64,000 nt of DNA. Origin: Prado023 sp964418695. GTDB taxonomy: Bacteria; Actinomycetota; Actinomycetes; S36-B12; CAIYMF01. The translations under genes and the position numbers were made by a program. Positions 36,101-44,817 of this stretch are shown here, piece by piece. The notes below the pieces were generated by a model. The model did not search any database and was not told the DNA's origin. It saw nothing but the letters and a program-made list of their open reading frames with translations. Where the stretch lies: the NCBI GenBank assembly GCA_964418695.1, contig CAYQMN010000009.1, forward strand, positions 55,822-119,821. Reading direction: 5' to 3'. Positions within the stretch are counted from its first letter, which is position 1. Each line of letters begins with the position of its first letter.

Positions 36101-38132
36101 CGCCGGCCTGGAGGTCTACGTCGACGTCCTGATGACGTGGGACCCGTTCTTCCTGCGCGCCCGGATGGGAGTGTGCGTCTGGTTCGAGTTCTTCGGCCGC
36201 CACGAGATCGGCGTGGACCTGGACATCTGGACCCCCGACTTCGGTGGCGAGGCGACCATCGACCTGGCGATCGTCTCGTTCACGGTCTCGTTCGGCACCG
36301 ACCTCCTCCCGCCGCCCAAGCCACCGATCGCCGACTTCCTCGCCGGCCAGCTGGGCCTGCCGGCGACCCCGCAGGGCGACGGTGCCAAGGTCGCGACGTT
36401 CAGCACCGAGGCGGCGCCGGGGCTGTTCCGGATCGAGTTCCTCTCCGGGCGCAGCGGCAAGCCGGGGCCGCCGACCTCCGACGAAGCCCAGGAGGGGCTC
36501 TCGGCCAGCGACCCGGTGCATCTGGGTCCGGAGTGGAGCTTCCTGCTGCGCACCCGGATCCCGGTCGACCACGCCGGCGCGATCCAGGGCTCCTTCGACC
36601 CCGACGCCCCGGCGCCCGGTCAGTTCGAGGGCATCGTGAACATGCCGCTGACCGGCCGGCTGGGCCTGGGATCGACCGTCGACGTGGGCGCACCCGCGCT
36701 GTTCGCAGCGGCCCGCACGTGGCTGGGCGACTGGTTCCCCGCCGCCACGTTCGGACCGAAGGAGGTGACCGCCGCGCAGGCCAACGCCAGCCAGGCGGCC
36801 GCCGACGTCAAGCCCGCGGAGGCCTCCGTTGCGCTGGTCGAGGGCCTGGTCGTCGAGGTCGGGCCGACCTTCCCGGCGAACACCCCCGCACTGACCGCGC
36901 CGCTGGTCGAGCCCCCGGATCCCGGCGACGCCTACCCGGCGCCACTCGGGGCGACCGCCGCGAGCACGCTGGCGCTCCGCGAGCCGTTCCGCTTCGGGAT
37001 CGGTCCGGCCATCTCGGCCACGATCTCGAGTCGCGCCAGCCGGCGAGCCTCGGCGCTGGCCGCCATGGCCCATCCGGGCCCGCGCGTGATCACCGGGCTG
37101 GCTCACTCCGCGGCCCTGCTCAACAAGGTCAAGCAGTCGGCCGGTCAGGTCCTGACCGTGGCCGTGGCCGCGGCGGCGGGCGCGGGCCCGGTGGTCGCGG
37201 TCCCGGCCTCCCCGGCGCGGCCGGCCGCCCTGTCCGCGGTCAGCCTGCGGCAGCTGCCTGTCCGCTCGGACCACGTCGTGGCCCGGTCGTGGCTGGAGAC
37301 CGTCACGCCCGCGGCCGGAGCCACCCACACCCCGCTGACTCCGCGCGGGCGCCCCGCCGAGTCGCTGACCAGCGACCTGGAGCTGCCGGCCGGACGGTTC
37401 CAGCAGGTCGACTTCGGCGACCGGATGCGCTCGGGATCGCTGACCGTCACCGGCGACCAGGTCGTGCGCACGATCGTGCTGGACGCCGGCGGCCATGTGG
37501 TCAGCGACCGACACCGCCGCGGGAAGGCCGCCGTCCCGCTGGGCCCGCGCACGGCCACCGTGCTGCTGATCGGCGCCGGCACCACGCCGGCCCCCACGGT
37601 CGCCGGCCTGGAGCCCGAGACGACCCTGCTGGCCCTGCGCCCCGGTCTCTACGCCGGCCCCGGCTGCGTGGTGCGCACGCCGGCATCCGCCGACCTGACC
37701 GTGCGCGCCACGGACAGCCTCCCCGGCGCCGAGGTGTTCGCCACGGCCCAGCACCTGTGGCTGTCGATGGCCGTGGCCTTCCCGAAGGAGGGCACCCTGG
37801 TGCTGCGCGTGGTGCCCACCGTCGAGCGCCCGGGCTCGGCCGCCGAGCAGGTGCGCTGGCGGACCTCCGACGCGGTGCTGCGGGGCCTGACCCCGGTGGT
37901 CGCGTCCGGCCGGGTCGCGTTCGTGATGGGGCTGCGCGCACCCGGGGCCTGGGAGCTCGAGGTCGATCTCGGGCCGGACTGGCGGCTGGCCGGCGTCGCG
38001 GCGGTCCCGAGGGCCGCGCGCACGGTGGTCGCGGAGCTGTCCCGACGGGGGGAGTGGGACCTGGTCGACGACGCGATCCCAGACCATCCCCGCTCGCTCA
38101 CGTCGGAGATCCGCCTGGAGGCCCGAGCATGA
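33120..38132 (+). CDS. DUF6603 operon gene 2: giant DUF6603-containing protein, 1670 aa
   Basis: 1670 residues. The central part (about residues 600-1065) matches DUF6603: LFLFASLVAPLGGPPWFFMTG then GFGFNR near 760-787, GGYHPLFKKPEHYPELVRVG near 935-954, and CTPQALMAGAKAALWAEF near 972. It is rich in beta strands and amphipathic segments. The N-terminal 560 residues and the C-terminal 600 residues match nothing I know; the latter is Ala/Arg-rich around residue 1300. There is no signal peptide and no clear transmembrane helix, so the protein is cytoplasmic or released by lysis. The start overlaps the upstream stop (TGATG), and its stop overlaps the next start (ATGA). DUF6603 has no established function. 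Confidence 0.85.
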   Translation: MADFDVALVRLGTLLGLFAAPDDASPGSVRWQWFTDPLGEGFASMPRNREELGGIVEALLGNPAADFGDDDRWAPFGEWGGVGLGFTWSKSAAPASDPLRIGLGASVDAPVAGQQIELRVLARILRILGAAKDVDHELGQVSFAGSFPVPSFLAKGELGGSVSPTPADITVWLAATETRDNVPDRRQLTYLHPPGEVLAWDTARLAVFVLRAWIRQQAAGGDDFFTRVNDHLFPMLGDPADPIDPFPLVDPMGQPATFDPWADSVLSTDGGAAGPLTFLWHAKALLTGVESPDFLSGSMFFPLAPGGSGPAPADLADALGTYVAPPPDPGAWVGILTEPAGTCTLVLDVKTATQYCRIPLATATAAGLTRPDLTPAQHQAILATLASIGPGGLPIADQLLHGGDHALTLLSVTVAQGDAPVGLDGEYRLDVVIPTSPSDPVRLSLLTPLLDLAFPLQTAEVAGMVGGLVTRTVKAALPDDDLGPMIAAAADVAQACLAVAGGNGGPAPDELALTLLSAVLAAAGQGEEITVPIEGFTLTVGFTGGLLSVNVGFGPIAPESDDDPQISVGSVNAGVVVKPDGPTFLDGFQVGFTDLRLGTSQNGGGIVASLIPDMRELSGFSLMLTYSASSNPPVMVTGGGKIPIQQTLGPLEIAALLVDIRADSMAIGLDLGFELGPILVAAYELGLEIGFLDGSVTPFLHGLGLSMDTDAIKLGGFFAAVENDGTTDYVGGALVSVAGYFELSAIGGYTQLADETPSLFLFASLVAPLGGPPWFFMTGVAGGFGFNRTLPAPGLMTDHPFLKVMSGQLAISGDAVEALTELSTHFAAQKGQHWIAAGIQFVSFGFINGKVVIAIGFGHHLSFTILGMASFSLEPLAYIEIGIEATADEEHFSVRARLSPSSYVLHPDIFSLQGDIALCAWYAPPHDGDFLFSIGGYHPLFKKPEHYPELVRVGCTATLYDFVHLSIEVFFACTPQALMAGAKAALWAEFMGIAAGLEVYVDVLMTWDPFFLRARMGVCVWFEFFGRHEIGVDLDIWTPDFGGEATIDLAIVSFTVSFGTDLLPPPKPPIADFLAGQLGLPATPQGDGAKVATFSTEAAPGLFRIEFLSGRSGKPGPPTSDEAQEGLSASDPVHLGPEWSFLLRTRIPVDHAGAIQGSFDPDAPAPGQFEGIVNMPLTGRLGLGSTVDVGAPALFAAARTWLGDWFPAATFGPKEVTAAQANASQAAADVKPAEASVALVEGLVVEVGPTFPANTPALTAPLVEPPDPGDAYPAPLGATAASTLALREPFRFGIGPAISATISSRASRRASALAAMAHPGPRVITGLAHSAALLNKVKQSAGQVLTVAVAAAAGAGPVVAVPASPARPAALSAVSLRQLPVRSDHVVARSWLETVTPAAGATHTPLTPRGRPAESLTSDLELPAGRFQQVDFGDRMRSGSLTVTGDQVVRTIVLDAGGHVVSDRHRRGKAAVPLGPRTATVLLIGAGTTPAPTVAGLEPETTLLALRPGLYAGPGCVVRTPASADLTVRATDSLPGAEVFATAQHLWLSMAVAFPKEGTLVLRVVPTVERPGSAAEQVRWRTSDAVLRGLTPVVASGRVAFVMGLRAPGAWELEVDLGPDWRLAGVAAVPRAARTVVAELSRRGEWDLVDDAIPDHPRSLTSEIRLEARA

Positions 38133-39643
38133 GCCAGATCTTCTCCCACGCGCTGCCCCAGGTCCGGGCCGGCGATCCCGACGTCACCCTCAGCCCCACC
38201 CAGCAGGTGGCGCTCCCGCCGCCGCCCGACGACTCGAGTGCGTCGGCCAAGCAGCTGCTGACCCAGACCGGTCCGGGCACGGTGCACGTGCGCATCGACG
38301 GCCCGCAGACCGCCCTGACCGCCGACCTGATCGCCGGGGTCTACCCGGCACCGGGCAGCGAGACCTCGCCCGACGAGTTCCTGCCGCACGTCGCGCTGAG
38401 CCGGCGGACGCTGCCCTGGGAGCGCCGGGGCCCGCAGCCCGCCGCGACGGTGCCGTGGCTGGCACTGCTGGTCTTCTCCGAGGCCGAGCTGACCGACGCC
38501 GCGGGGATGCGCCAGGCGGCGACCGTGAGCGTGCAGCGACGCACGGTCGCCTCGATCCCGGATGCCCCCACCCGCAACCGGCTCATCACCACGCTGGGGA
38601 TCCCCGGCAGCACCGAGGTCAGCACCCTGAGCGTCGCCAACGGGTTGCTGGCCAGCATCCTGCCCACCCAGGCCGAGCTGGCGCTGCTGTGCCATGTGAA
38701 GCGCGAGAGCACCGGCACCGGCGACGTGGACCGGGCGATCGTCGTGGCCAATCGGCTGCCCAGCGCGGCGGCCCCGGGGGGCCAGAAGCCCCCGCTGCAC
38801 CTGGCCGTCCTGGTCTCCGTCGAGCGCGCCAGCGAGCTGTGGACGCTGCCCGGCATCGGGAGCACCACGCTGCTGGTGCTGCACCACTGGCGGTTCCGGC
38901 CCAGCACCGGGAGGGACTTCGAGCAGGTCGTCCGCTCGATCGGCTACCGGCCCAACGGCGGGGTGCAGCGCTTCGGCAACCTGCCCGTGCCGGTCGGGCC
39001 CGGCCAGCAGGCGCCGCTCTCCGGCGGCTTCCAGGGCCTGCTGAACCCCAGCGGGTACCTGCTCACCCCGCTGGCCCACGACCAGGACGTGCAGGCCGCC
39101 TCGTACCGCGGCCCGCTGCGCCCGTTCGGGCCCCAGTCGCGCAGCACGTCGTTCGCCATCGCCGCGGCGCCGAACGAGTTCGCCTCGGCGCCTCCGGGCA
39201 CCCCGCTGGACCTCTCGCACGCCACCGCGTTCGAGCTCGGCCGGCTGCTGGCCCTCAACGACCCGGCCATCCTGGAGGACCTGCGCGGCATCCGCGCGAC
39301 GTTCAAGCCATTGGACCCGCCGGTCGCGGTGAACAAGCTCCCCGACGCCCTGCAGAAGCCCGACTGGGTGGTCAATCCCGCGTGGGCCGACCAGCCATGG
39401 GTGAACGTCGCCCACGAGCAGCTGGTCAAGGACCACGACGCGCTGCTCGGCGGGGTGCCGGCCGGTGACGTGTCCGGCCTGGCCTCGGCGCTGCCGAGCT
39501 GGGGCGTCGGCAACCTGCTGGACACGGTGTCGGGGATCGGCGCGGCGGTCAGCGCGCCGGTGACGACCCTGGACGTCGGGACGGTCACCGCCCAGGGCCT
39601 GGACACGGCCTTCGCCGACGTCGCCGCGGCGGCGCAGGAGTAG
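38129..39643 (+). CDS. DUF6603 operon gene 3: 504-aa protein, unknown
   Basis: 504 residues, starting at an ATGA overlap with the giant gene. Visible conserved-looking segments are LSRRTLPWERRGP, PWLALLVFSEAEL, DRAIVVANRLP, HLAVLVSVERASELWTLPG and VLHHWRFRPSTGRDFEQVV. The later part has LDLSHATAFELGRLLALNDP. The pattern is that of a soluble mixed alpha/beta protein. There is no signal peptide, membrane helix or catalytic motif that I can name. The overlap implies coordinated production with the DUF6603 protein, and the two may form a complex. Confidence 0.8.
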   Translation: MSQIFSHALPQVRAGDPDVTLSPTQQVALPPPPDDSSASAKQLLTQTGPGTVHVRIDGPQTALTADLIAGVYPAPGSETSPDEFLPHVALSRRTLPWERRGPQPAATVPWLALLVFSEAELTDAAGMRQAATVSVQRRTVASIPDAPTRNRLITTLGIPGSTEVSTLSVANGLLASILPTQAELALLCHVKRESTGTGDVDRAIVVANRLPSAAAPGGQKPPLHLAVLVSVERASELWTLPGIGSTTLLVLHHWRFRPSTGRDFEQVVRSIGYRPNGGVQRFGNLPVPVGPGQQAPLSGGFQGLLNPSGYLLTPLAHDQDVQAASYRGPLRPFGPQSRSTSFAIAAAPNEFASAPPGTPLDLSHATAFELGRLLALNDPAILEDLRGIRATFKPLDPPVAVNKLPDALQKPDWVVNPAWADQPWVNVAHEQLVKDHDALLGGVPAGDVSGLASALPSWGVGNLLDTVSGIGAAVSAPVTTLDVGTVTAQGLDTAFADVAAAAQE

Positions 39644-39652
39644 GGGGCGGGG

Positions 39653-40630
39653 ATGCTCGACAAGCACCTGAGCACGGCGACCGGCGTCGAGGCGGTTGGC
39701 TCGGCGGTCAGCGCCTACGAGGTCGTGGCATCGGCCGATGGCCTGGAGTTCGCCTCCCCGGACCTGGCCGCCTGGAAGGCGGACCAGATCACGATCCCCG
39801 CCCGGCTGGCCGAGTTCCTCGCCGACATCCGGCTGCTGCGCCGCGTTCCGCTGAGCTACCTGGTGCCCGATCCGGACCTCCTGCCGCCGGAGTCGATCCG
39901 CTTCTTCCACGTCAACCAGACCTGGGTCGACCGGGTCATCGACGGCGTCATCTCCAACACGACCGTCGGCACGGTCGACTTCCACTACACGCTCAGCGTG
40001 CTGGCGGCCGTGCGCTCCGCGGTCGATCCGGCGCCGAACGGGATGACCGGGATGCTCATCCGCTCAGAGCTGGTGAGGCGCTGGCCGACGATGGTGGTGC
40101 AGGCGTACTCCGATCCCAACGCCCCGATCGACGCCGAGTCCACCGTCCAGGTCCTGCGCGCGGAGCCGGTCTCCCGCGACATCCTCATCGCGCTGTTCGC
40201 CGGGCAGCCCGCGCGGGTGCACCTGCGAGAGCCGTTCGACGGCGTGCGGTACGGGGTGGAGCCGCCCGACGACGTCGACACCGTTCAGACCGCCCAGGAG
40301 CCGTACGTCGTGGACCATCGCGACAAGCACGGCGCGGTCCTCGACGACGAGGTCCGCATCCGGCTGCGCACGCCGCTGGCCCGACGTCGCCTGCACGTCG
40401 AGGACCTGCTCACGAAGCTCGCCGCTCTGCCTGGCGGCTCGGACCTGGCCAACCCGCGCGGGATCGCGCTGCACCTGGAGCAGCGGCCCTACGTCCAGGT
40501 GTTCCGCACCACCGTGGCGGAGTCGGCGGGCTCGAAGCCGGCCCCGGCCGGACCCATCCAGCTGAGCAACGGGCACAGCTTCACCCTGGGGCTGATGCAG
40601 CACGCGCTGTTCCAGGGATCGGAGGGCTGA
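39653..40630 (+). CDS. DUF6603 operon gene 4: 325-aa protein, unknown
   Basis: 325 residues, ATG preceded by GGGGCGGGG. The most striking stretch is RRVPLSYLVPDPDLLPPES, followed by IRFFHVNQTWVDRVIDG. Its Pro-rich turn and aromatic residues suggest a packing or interaction surface. DILIALFAGQPARVHLREPFDGV and IALHLEQRPYVQVFRTT follow. No export signal is seen. It starts 9 bases after gene 3 and ends 3 bases before gene 5. I cannot assign a family or a function. Confidence 0.78.
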   Translation: MLDKHLSTATGVEAVGSAVSAYEVVASADGLEFASPDLAAWKADQITIPARLAEFLADIRLLRRVPLSYLVPDPDLLPPESIRFFHVNQTWVDRVIDGVISNTTVGTVDFHYTLSVLAAVRSAVDPAPNGMTGMLIRSELVRRWPTMVVQAYSDPNAPIDAESTVQVLRAEPVSRDILIALFAGQPARVHLREPFDGVRYGVEPPDDVDTVQTAQEPYVVDHRDKHGAVLDDEVRIRLRTPLARRRLHVEDLLTKLAALPGGSDLANPRGIALHLEQRPYVQVFRTTVAESAGSKPAPAGPIQLSNGHSFTLGLMQHALFQGSEG

Positions 40631-40633
40631 GCG

Positions 40634-43600
40634 GTGTCGCAGCAGACCAAGCTGGTCGCGGTCGACGTGGCCGCGCGGGTGGTCCAGCGTGCGACGTCGG
40701 TGCCGGCCCTGGCCGACGCTCCGTTCGCCGCCACCGCGACCCTCGAGCCGGGCATCCACGTGCACTGGGCGCTGCCCGACGCGCTGACCGCCGCGCGCGC
40801 CGATCCCACGGACGGCCCGACGCTCCGCGGGGTGCCCGACCTGTGGCTGGTGGTGCGGTTCAACCCGGTCGCGGGCGCGCAGCCGCGGACCTATCGGGCG
40901 TGGGTGGTCGACTCGTTCAGCGAGCAGGTGCGCCCGCTGGCCCAGTGGACGCCGCCCATCGATCGGCCGGCCGACCGGATCCACACCGCCGCGGGGGTGC
41001 TGGCCAAGGCTCGCGCGGGCTGGGGGCGCTGGGACCCGGACGAGCCGTTCGACGCGCTGAGCACCGCGTACTACCCGGCCTGCCGCCGGCGCCTGGGCTT
41101 CCACGACGATCTGTCCGACCTCGGCGGCCCGGGCCAGTCGGGGCTGGTCAGCTACGCGGTCCTGGGCTGGTACAGCGCGATCGGCAGCGACCCGTTCTAC
41201 AACGACCGGGTTCGGCGCGGCGACAAGCTGGGCCACCGCACGGGGGCGCGCTCGTTCACCCAGCTCTCGACCTCGGTCGCGAAGGCCGTCAAGGGAGCCG
41301 GCGAGGCGACCGGGGTCGTGGCGCAGTGGAAGGTGGACGTGGCCATCAAGCAGTCCACCGCCCCCTCGGCGGGCGAGGTGATCGCGCTGAGCGCATCCGA
41401 GGCCCTGCAGGCCCAGGTGTCCAGCGCCGCCGCGACGTCGCTGGCCGGGCTGGTCGAGGCGATCCCGCTGGCCAAGGACGGCCCGCAGGCCGCGGTCATC
41501 GACGCGCTGATGCCCGACGACACGCGAGCTCTCACGGTCTGCCACGGCTCGGTGATGGACGTCCCGCTGCGGGACACCGCGCAGGCCGCGACGCCGCTCG
41601 GCGACGACGCGGTGTTCCTCTACCCGAACCTGCAGCGGGCACTGGCCGAGGTCGCCAGCCGCGACGAGGATCCCGACGCGGCCGACCATCTGGACATGAT
41701 GCTCGGACAGCTCGGGCAGCAGTCCGGCTCGACCGCCGGCGTCGTCGACCTGCCCGGCGCCCAGCACGCCCGGACGTTCCAGTCGGTCCCCGGGCGCTCG
41801 TCGTGGTTCGCGCGCCTGGACATCCACGCCAAGCCGCCGATCAGCGCCACCGCGGTTCTCGGACTGGTCGACCTGCAGGCCGCCCCGGCGAACCCGTCGT
41901 GGGGGAACTGGCAGGCGATGGGCGCCCGCTCGGCGATGAGCGCGGCGCACCAGCAGGCCTTGGTGAAGCCGATCCCGGCGGCGGTGCTCAGCCAGCCCCC
42001 GGCGCAGTCCGCGCCGCCGAGCGAGGCGGAGATCGTCGGCTGGATCGCCCAGCTGCGCGCCGCGTTCGCGACCGCCTCCGCGCAGGCGGCGGTCGCCGGG
42101 AAGCCGCTGCACCCGCGCCTGGTCCGGGTCCAGGACCACCGCGAGAACGCGAAGCCGACAGCACTGGGCCGTCCGGGTGACGGGCTCGGCCCGAGCCAGG
42201 CGGGCTGGTGGGTGGACCTCGGCGACCCCGAGGACGAGATCGACCTGGGCGATCCGGCCAACCCGGCCGACGGCAACCCCTTGCACCGGATCCTGGCCGA
42301 GCTGTACGTGGCCGTTCGCGGGTCGAACGTCCATCTGCCGGACGCCGAGCACCTGTTCGAGGTGCCCGGTCCGCGCTGGTACCGGCCCTGGGCGCCGCAC
42401 CTCGTGCTCTACGGGGCCGGGCGGTCGTACCGGCACGGGATGGACGGGCGGTTCCGGGCCGACGGACACCTGCTCACCCGGGTCGGCGGCGAAGTCCTCA
42501 GCGGGCTGGTGATGGGGTCCCACACGGTGCTGGGCAAGGACCTGGTGGCGGCTGCGGCCGGCGTGGCCGCGCCCGGGGTGCCGGCGGTGGCCGCGGGGCT
42601 GCTCGCCGAGCACGCGCTGGCCGACGGCCAGAACTCCGAGATCATGGCCCGGGCCGCCCGGCGGACCGGTGACCCGAGGGCCGCGCGACTGGCCCCGAAG
42701 CAGGCCATGGCGGCGACCCGGGCGCTGTGGCTGGGCCGGGGGAGCCTCCTGGCCGCGCCGCAGAAGGACGTGATCGCCGGCATCGAGCCGATCGGCACCG
42801 CGCCGGGGGCGGTCGGCCTGCAGGCCTGGCGTCCCTGGTACGGCGCGCTGTTCCTGGACTCGACCTACACCCATCGGCGCAAGCGGTTCAACGACGCCTT
42901 CGAGCTGCCGCCGGAGTTCGTGGAGGCGGTCGACCGCACCCCGGTCGTGGCTCCGGATCGCGAGCAGTCGATCAGCGAGCGGCAGGTCGCCACGGTCAGC
43001 GTCATCAAGGTGCTCAAGCAGAGCCTGGTCACCAAGCTGACCCTGGACCCGCAGGGCAACGTGGTCCACCAGCAGCCCCCGCCGGACGGCGTCGAGGCCG
43101 ACACGTTCGACGAGATGGACGTCGTGTCCGCGGCAATGGCGGGCCTGGACGACGCCCTGCTGGACGCCGGCGAGCGCGAGCAGGGCGGGTTCGTGCATGT
43201 GAACCGAGTGCGCGTCTACGACACGTTCGGCCGCCCGGTGGACTGGTCGTCGAATGTCGCCACGCTCGATCCCCTGCCCGGCTGGGCGACCGCGCTGCCG
43301 GCGCGACTGGCCACCTGGGGCCGGCTCGGCTTCCGCCTCCAGGACGCCGCGGACCCGACCGTGGAGGCCTCGCCGCTGCGACCGCCGGTGTGCGGCATCC
43401 TGCTGCCGGACTTCGTCGACCAGGCCTTGGAGGTCTACGACGCGACAGGCCTGCCGATCGGCCAGCTGACCGCGGACGATCCGGTGGAGCAGGGTGGCGC
43501 GCAGGCCTTCACCCTGGCGGTGACGTTCACGCTGCTGCCCTGGGTGGCCGCCGGCCTGGCGCCCGGGGCCGATCCCACCGGGGCCATCACCAACGAGACG

Positions 43601-44455
43601 CTGCGCCGGCTCGTGCAGGCGCTGATCGCCCAGCCGATCGACGTTCCGGCCGGTGCCCCGGGGGGCTGGTACGAGACCGGGCTGACCGCGATGCTGCGGG
43701 TGCTGGACACCGTGCGCTCCACGCTCGACCCGTCGCCGAAGCCGACCGGCTCCCGGGTCCGGCTGCTCGGCGAGCCGGTCCTGGTGATGAACCTGCGGCT
43801 GTCGTTCCAGGCTTCGACCGCCGATGTCCAAGAGCTGCGCGGCGACCCGCCGCTGCTGTCCGAGCCGCCCGCGCTGCCTGTGCTGCGCGTGCGCGTCGGC
43901 GACGTGACCCGGCCCGACGACGGGGTGCTGGGCTGCTTCCTGACGGGCGCGTCGCCGGCCGAGGACCGATTCGCGCCGGTCAGCCTGGAGGCCGCGCAGA
44001 AGGCGGTGCTCAACCAGCTGGTCACCTCGGCCGGCGTCCAGCAGGTGCAACCGGCCACCCATCCGTTCGTCGCCGGTCAGGTGGCGGAGTTCGACGTGGC
44101 CGCCGGCGCCCCGGTCGACACCGTGGTGCTGGCCGACCCGCGCGGCTCGCTGTACGCGACGTGCGGGATGCTGCCGCGCAAGACGATCGTGCTGCCCAAG
44201 GACTTCGTCGAGCCGGCGCTGGACCGGCTGGAGCCGACGTTCCGCGTCGGGCCGATCCTGGGCTACGAGCGCGGCGGGTCGCTCACGCCGGTGCTGCCCG
44301 CGCCGGTCATCGAGGGGATGCGCGCGACGTTCGTCCACGACGACGACGCCACGTACCCGGAGCTTCCCGTGCCGCCGGTCCTCGGCGTCGGCGAGCTGCC
44401 CCCGGTCCGGGTCAGGCTCACCGAGGGCTGGGCCCGGATGTCCCAGGAGGAGTAG
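40634..44455 (+). CDS. DUF6603 operon gene 5: 1273-aa protein, unknown
   Basis: 1273 residues from a GTG with GGAGGG seven bases upstream, inside the end of gene 4. The N-terminus has FAATATLEPGIHVHWALPDALTA and a DLWLVVRF strand. SGLVSYAVLGWYS lies near residue 170. GPRWYRPWAPHLVLYGAGRSY near residue 580 and WRPWYGALFLDSTYTH near residue 735 are rich in aromatics. The C-terminus has a VPPVLGVGELPPVRVRLTEGW stretch. There is no signal peptide, membrane helix or recognised enzyme motif. Size and beta-rich character suggest a structural or scaffold protein of a large assembly, which is inference. Confidence 0.8.
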   Translation: MSQQTKLVAVDVAARVVQRATSVPALADAPFAATATLEPGIHVHWALPDALTAARADPTDGPTLRGVPDLWLVVRFNPVAGAQPRTYRAWVVDSFSEQVRPLAQWTPPIDRPADRIHTAAGVLAKARAGWGRWDPDEPFDALSTAYYPACRRRLGFHDDLSDLGGPGQSGLVSYAVLGWYSAIGSDPFYNDRVRRGDKLGHRTGARSFTQLSTSVAKAVKGAGEATGVVAQWKVDVAIKQSTAPSAGEVIALSASEALQAQVSSAAATSLAGLVEAIPLAKDGPQAAVIDALMPDDTRALTVCHGSVMDVPLRDTAQAATPLGDDAVFLYPNLQRALAEVASRDEDPDAADHLDMMLGQLGQQSGSTAGVVDLPGAQHARTFQSVPGRSSWFARLDIHAKPPISATAVLGLVDLQAAPANPSWGNWQAMGARSAMSAAHQQALVKPIPAAVLSQPPAQSAPPSEAEIVGWIAQLRAAFATASAQAAVAGKPLHPRLVRVQDHRENAKPTALGRPGDGLGPSQAGWWVDLGDPEDEIDLGDPANPADGNPLHRILAELYVAVRGSNVHLPDAEHLFEVPGPRWYRPWAPHLVLYGAGRSYRHGMDGRFRADGHLLTRVGGEVLSGLVMGSHTVLGKDLVAAAAGVAAPGVPAVAAGLLAEHALADGQNSEIMARAARRTGDPRAARLAPKQAMAATRALWLGRGSLLAAPQKDVIAGIEPIGTAPGAVGLQAWRPWYGALFLDSTYTHRRKRFNDAFELPPEFVEAVDRTPVVAPDREQSISERQVATVSVIKVLKQSLVTKLTLDPQGNVVHQQPPPDGVEADTFDEMDVVSAAMAGLDDALLDAGEREQGGFVHVNRVRVYDTFGRPVDWSSNVATLDPLPGWATALPARLATWGRLGFRLQDAADPTVEASPLRPPVCGILLPDFVDQALEVYDATGLPIGQLTADDPVEQGGAQAFTLAVTFTLLPWVAAGLAPGADPTGAITNETLRRLVQALIAQPIDVPAGAPGGWYETGLTAMLRVLDTVRSTLDPSPKPTGSRVRLLGEPVLVMNLRLSFQASTADVQELRGDPPLLSEPPALPVLRVRVGDVTRPDDGVLGCFLTGASPAEDRFAPVSLEAAQKAVLNQLVTSAGVQQVQPATHPFVAGQVAEFDVAAGAPVDTVVLADPRGSLYATCGMLPRKTIVLPKDFVEPALDRLEPTFRVGPILGYERGGSLTPVLPAPVIEGMRATFVHDDDATYPELPVPPVLGVGELPPVRVRLTEGWARMSQEE

Positions 44456-44483
44456 CGCCGGCCCGCGCGGTGCCCGCGCGGTG

Positions 44484-44669
44484 CTACTTCCAGGACTTGA
44501 CCGCCTTGCACCGCTGCGCCAGATGCTCGGCGGCGTCCGTGCGGGCCTTCTTGCGCGAGCGTCGCGCCGGCCCACGCCAGCCGCACTCGCAGCGCGCGTG
44601 CGAGAACGAGCCCTTGTCGACCACGGCGACGGGTCCGTCGGCCAGCGTTGCGACCGATTCCTTGGCCAT
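44484..44669 (-). CDS. Small CxCGW-containing protein, 61 aa
   Basis: MAKESVATLADGPVAVVDKG opens a 61-residue basic protein with HARCECGWRGPARRSRKKA and a later Cys in HLAQRCKAVKSWK. The CECGW segment resembles half of a zinc ribbon. GAGGGAG sits four bases before the ATG. Comparable small proteins are common in actinobacteria without known function. It is convergent with the DUF6603 operon, whose stop is 28 bases away, so it is unlikely to belong to that system. Confidence 0.6.
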   Translation of the reverse strand: MAKESVATLADGPVAVVDKGSFSHARCECGWRGPARRSRKKARTDAAEHLAQRCKAVKSWK

Positions 44670-44817
44670 CTGCTCCCTCGCGCCTGGGCGGTGCTCGCTC
44701 GACCCTAGCGCGGGGCCCGGGGTGGGGACGTGTGGTCCGACGCTGCTCCCGTCCGGCCGGGAGCACTCGGTCGCTGCCGGAGCACGGGCAGCCGTGCGGA
44801 GCATCTAGCCTGGGGCC

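Noticed and set aside
32862..38087. 1741-codon open frame antisense to the DUF6603 gene
   Set aside because: Long antisense frames are expected opposite GC-rich genes. Its sequence is Arg/Gly/His-rich without domain features, while the plus strand shows DUF6603 and codon bias.
40064..44575. 1503-codon open frame antisense to genes 4 and 5 of the DUF6603 operon
   Set aside because: It has the same composition artefact; it spans two plus-strand genes with proper start sites and has no recognisable motif.
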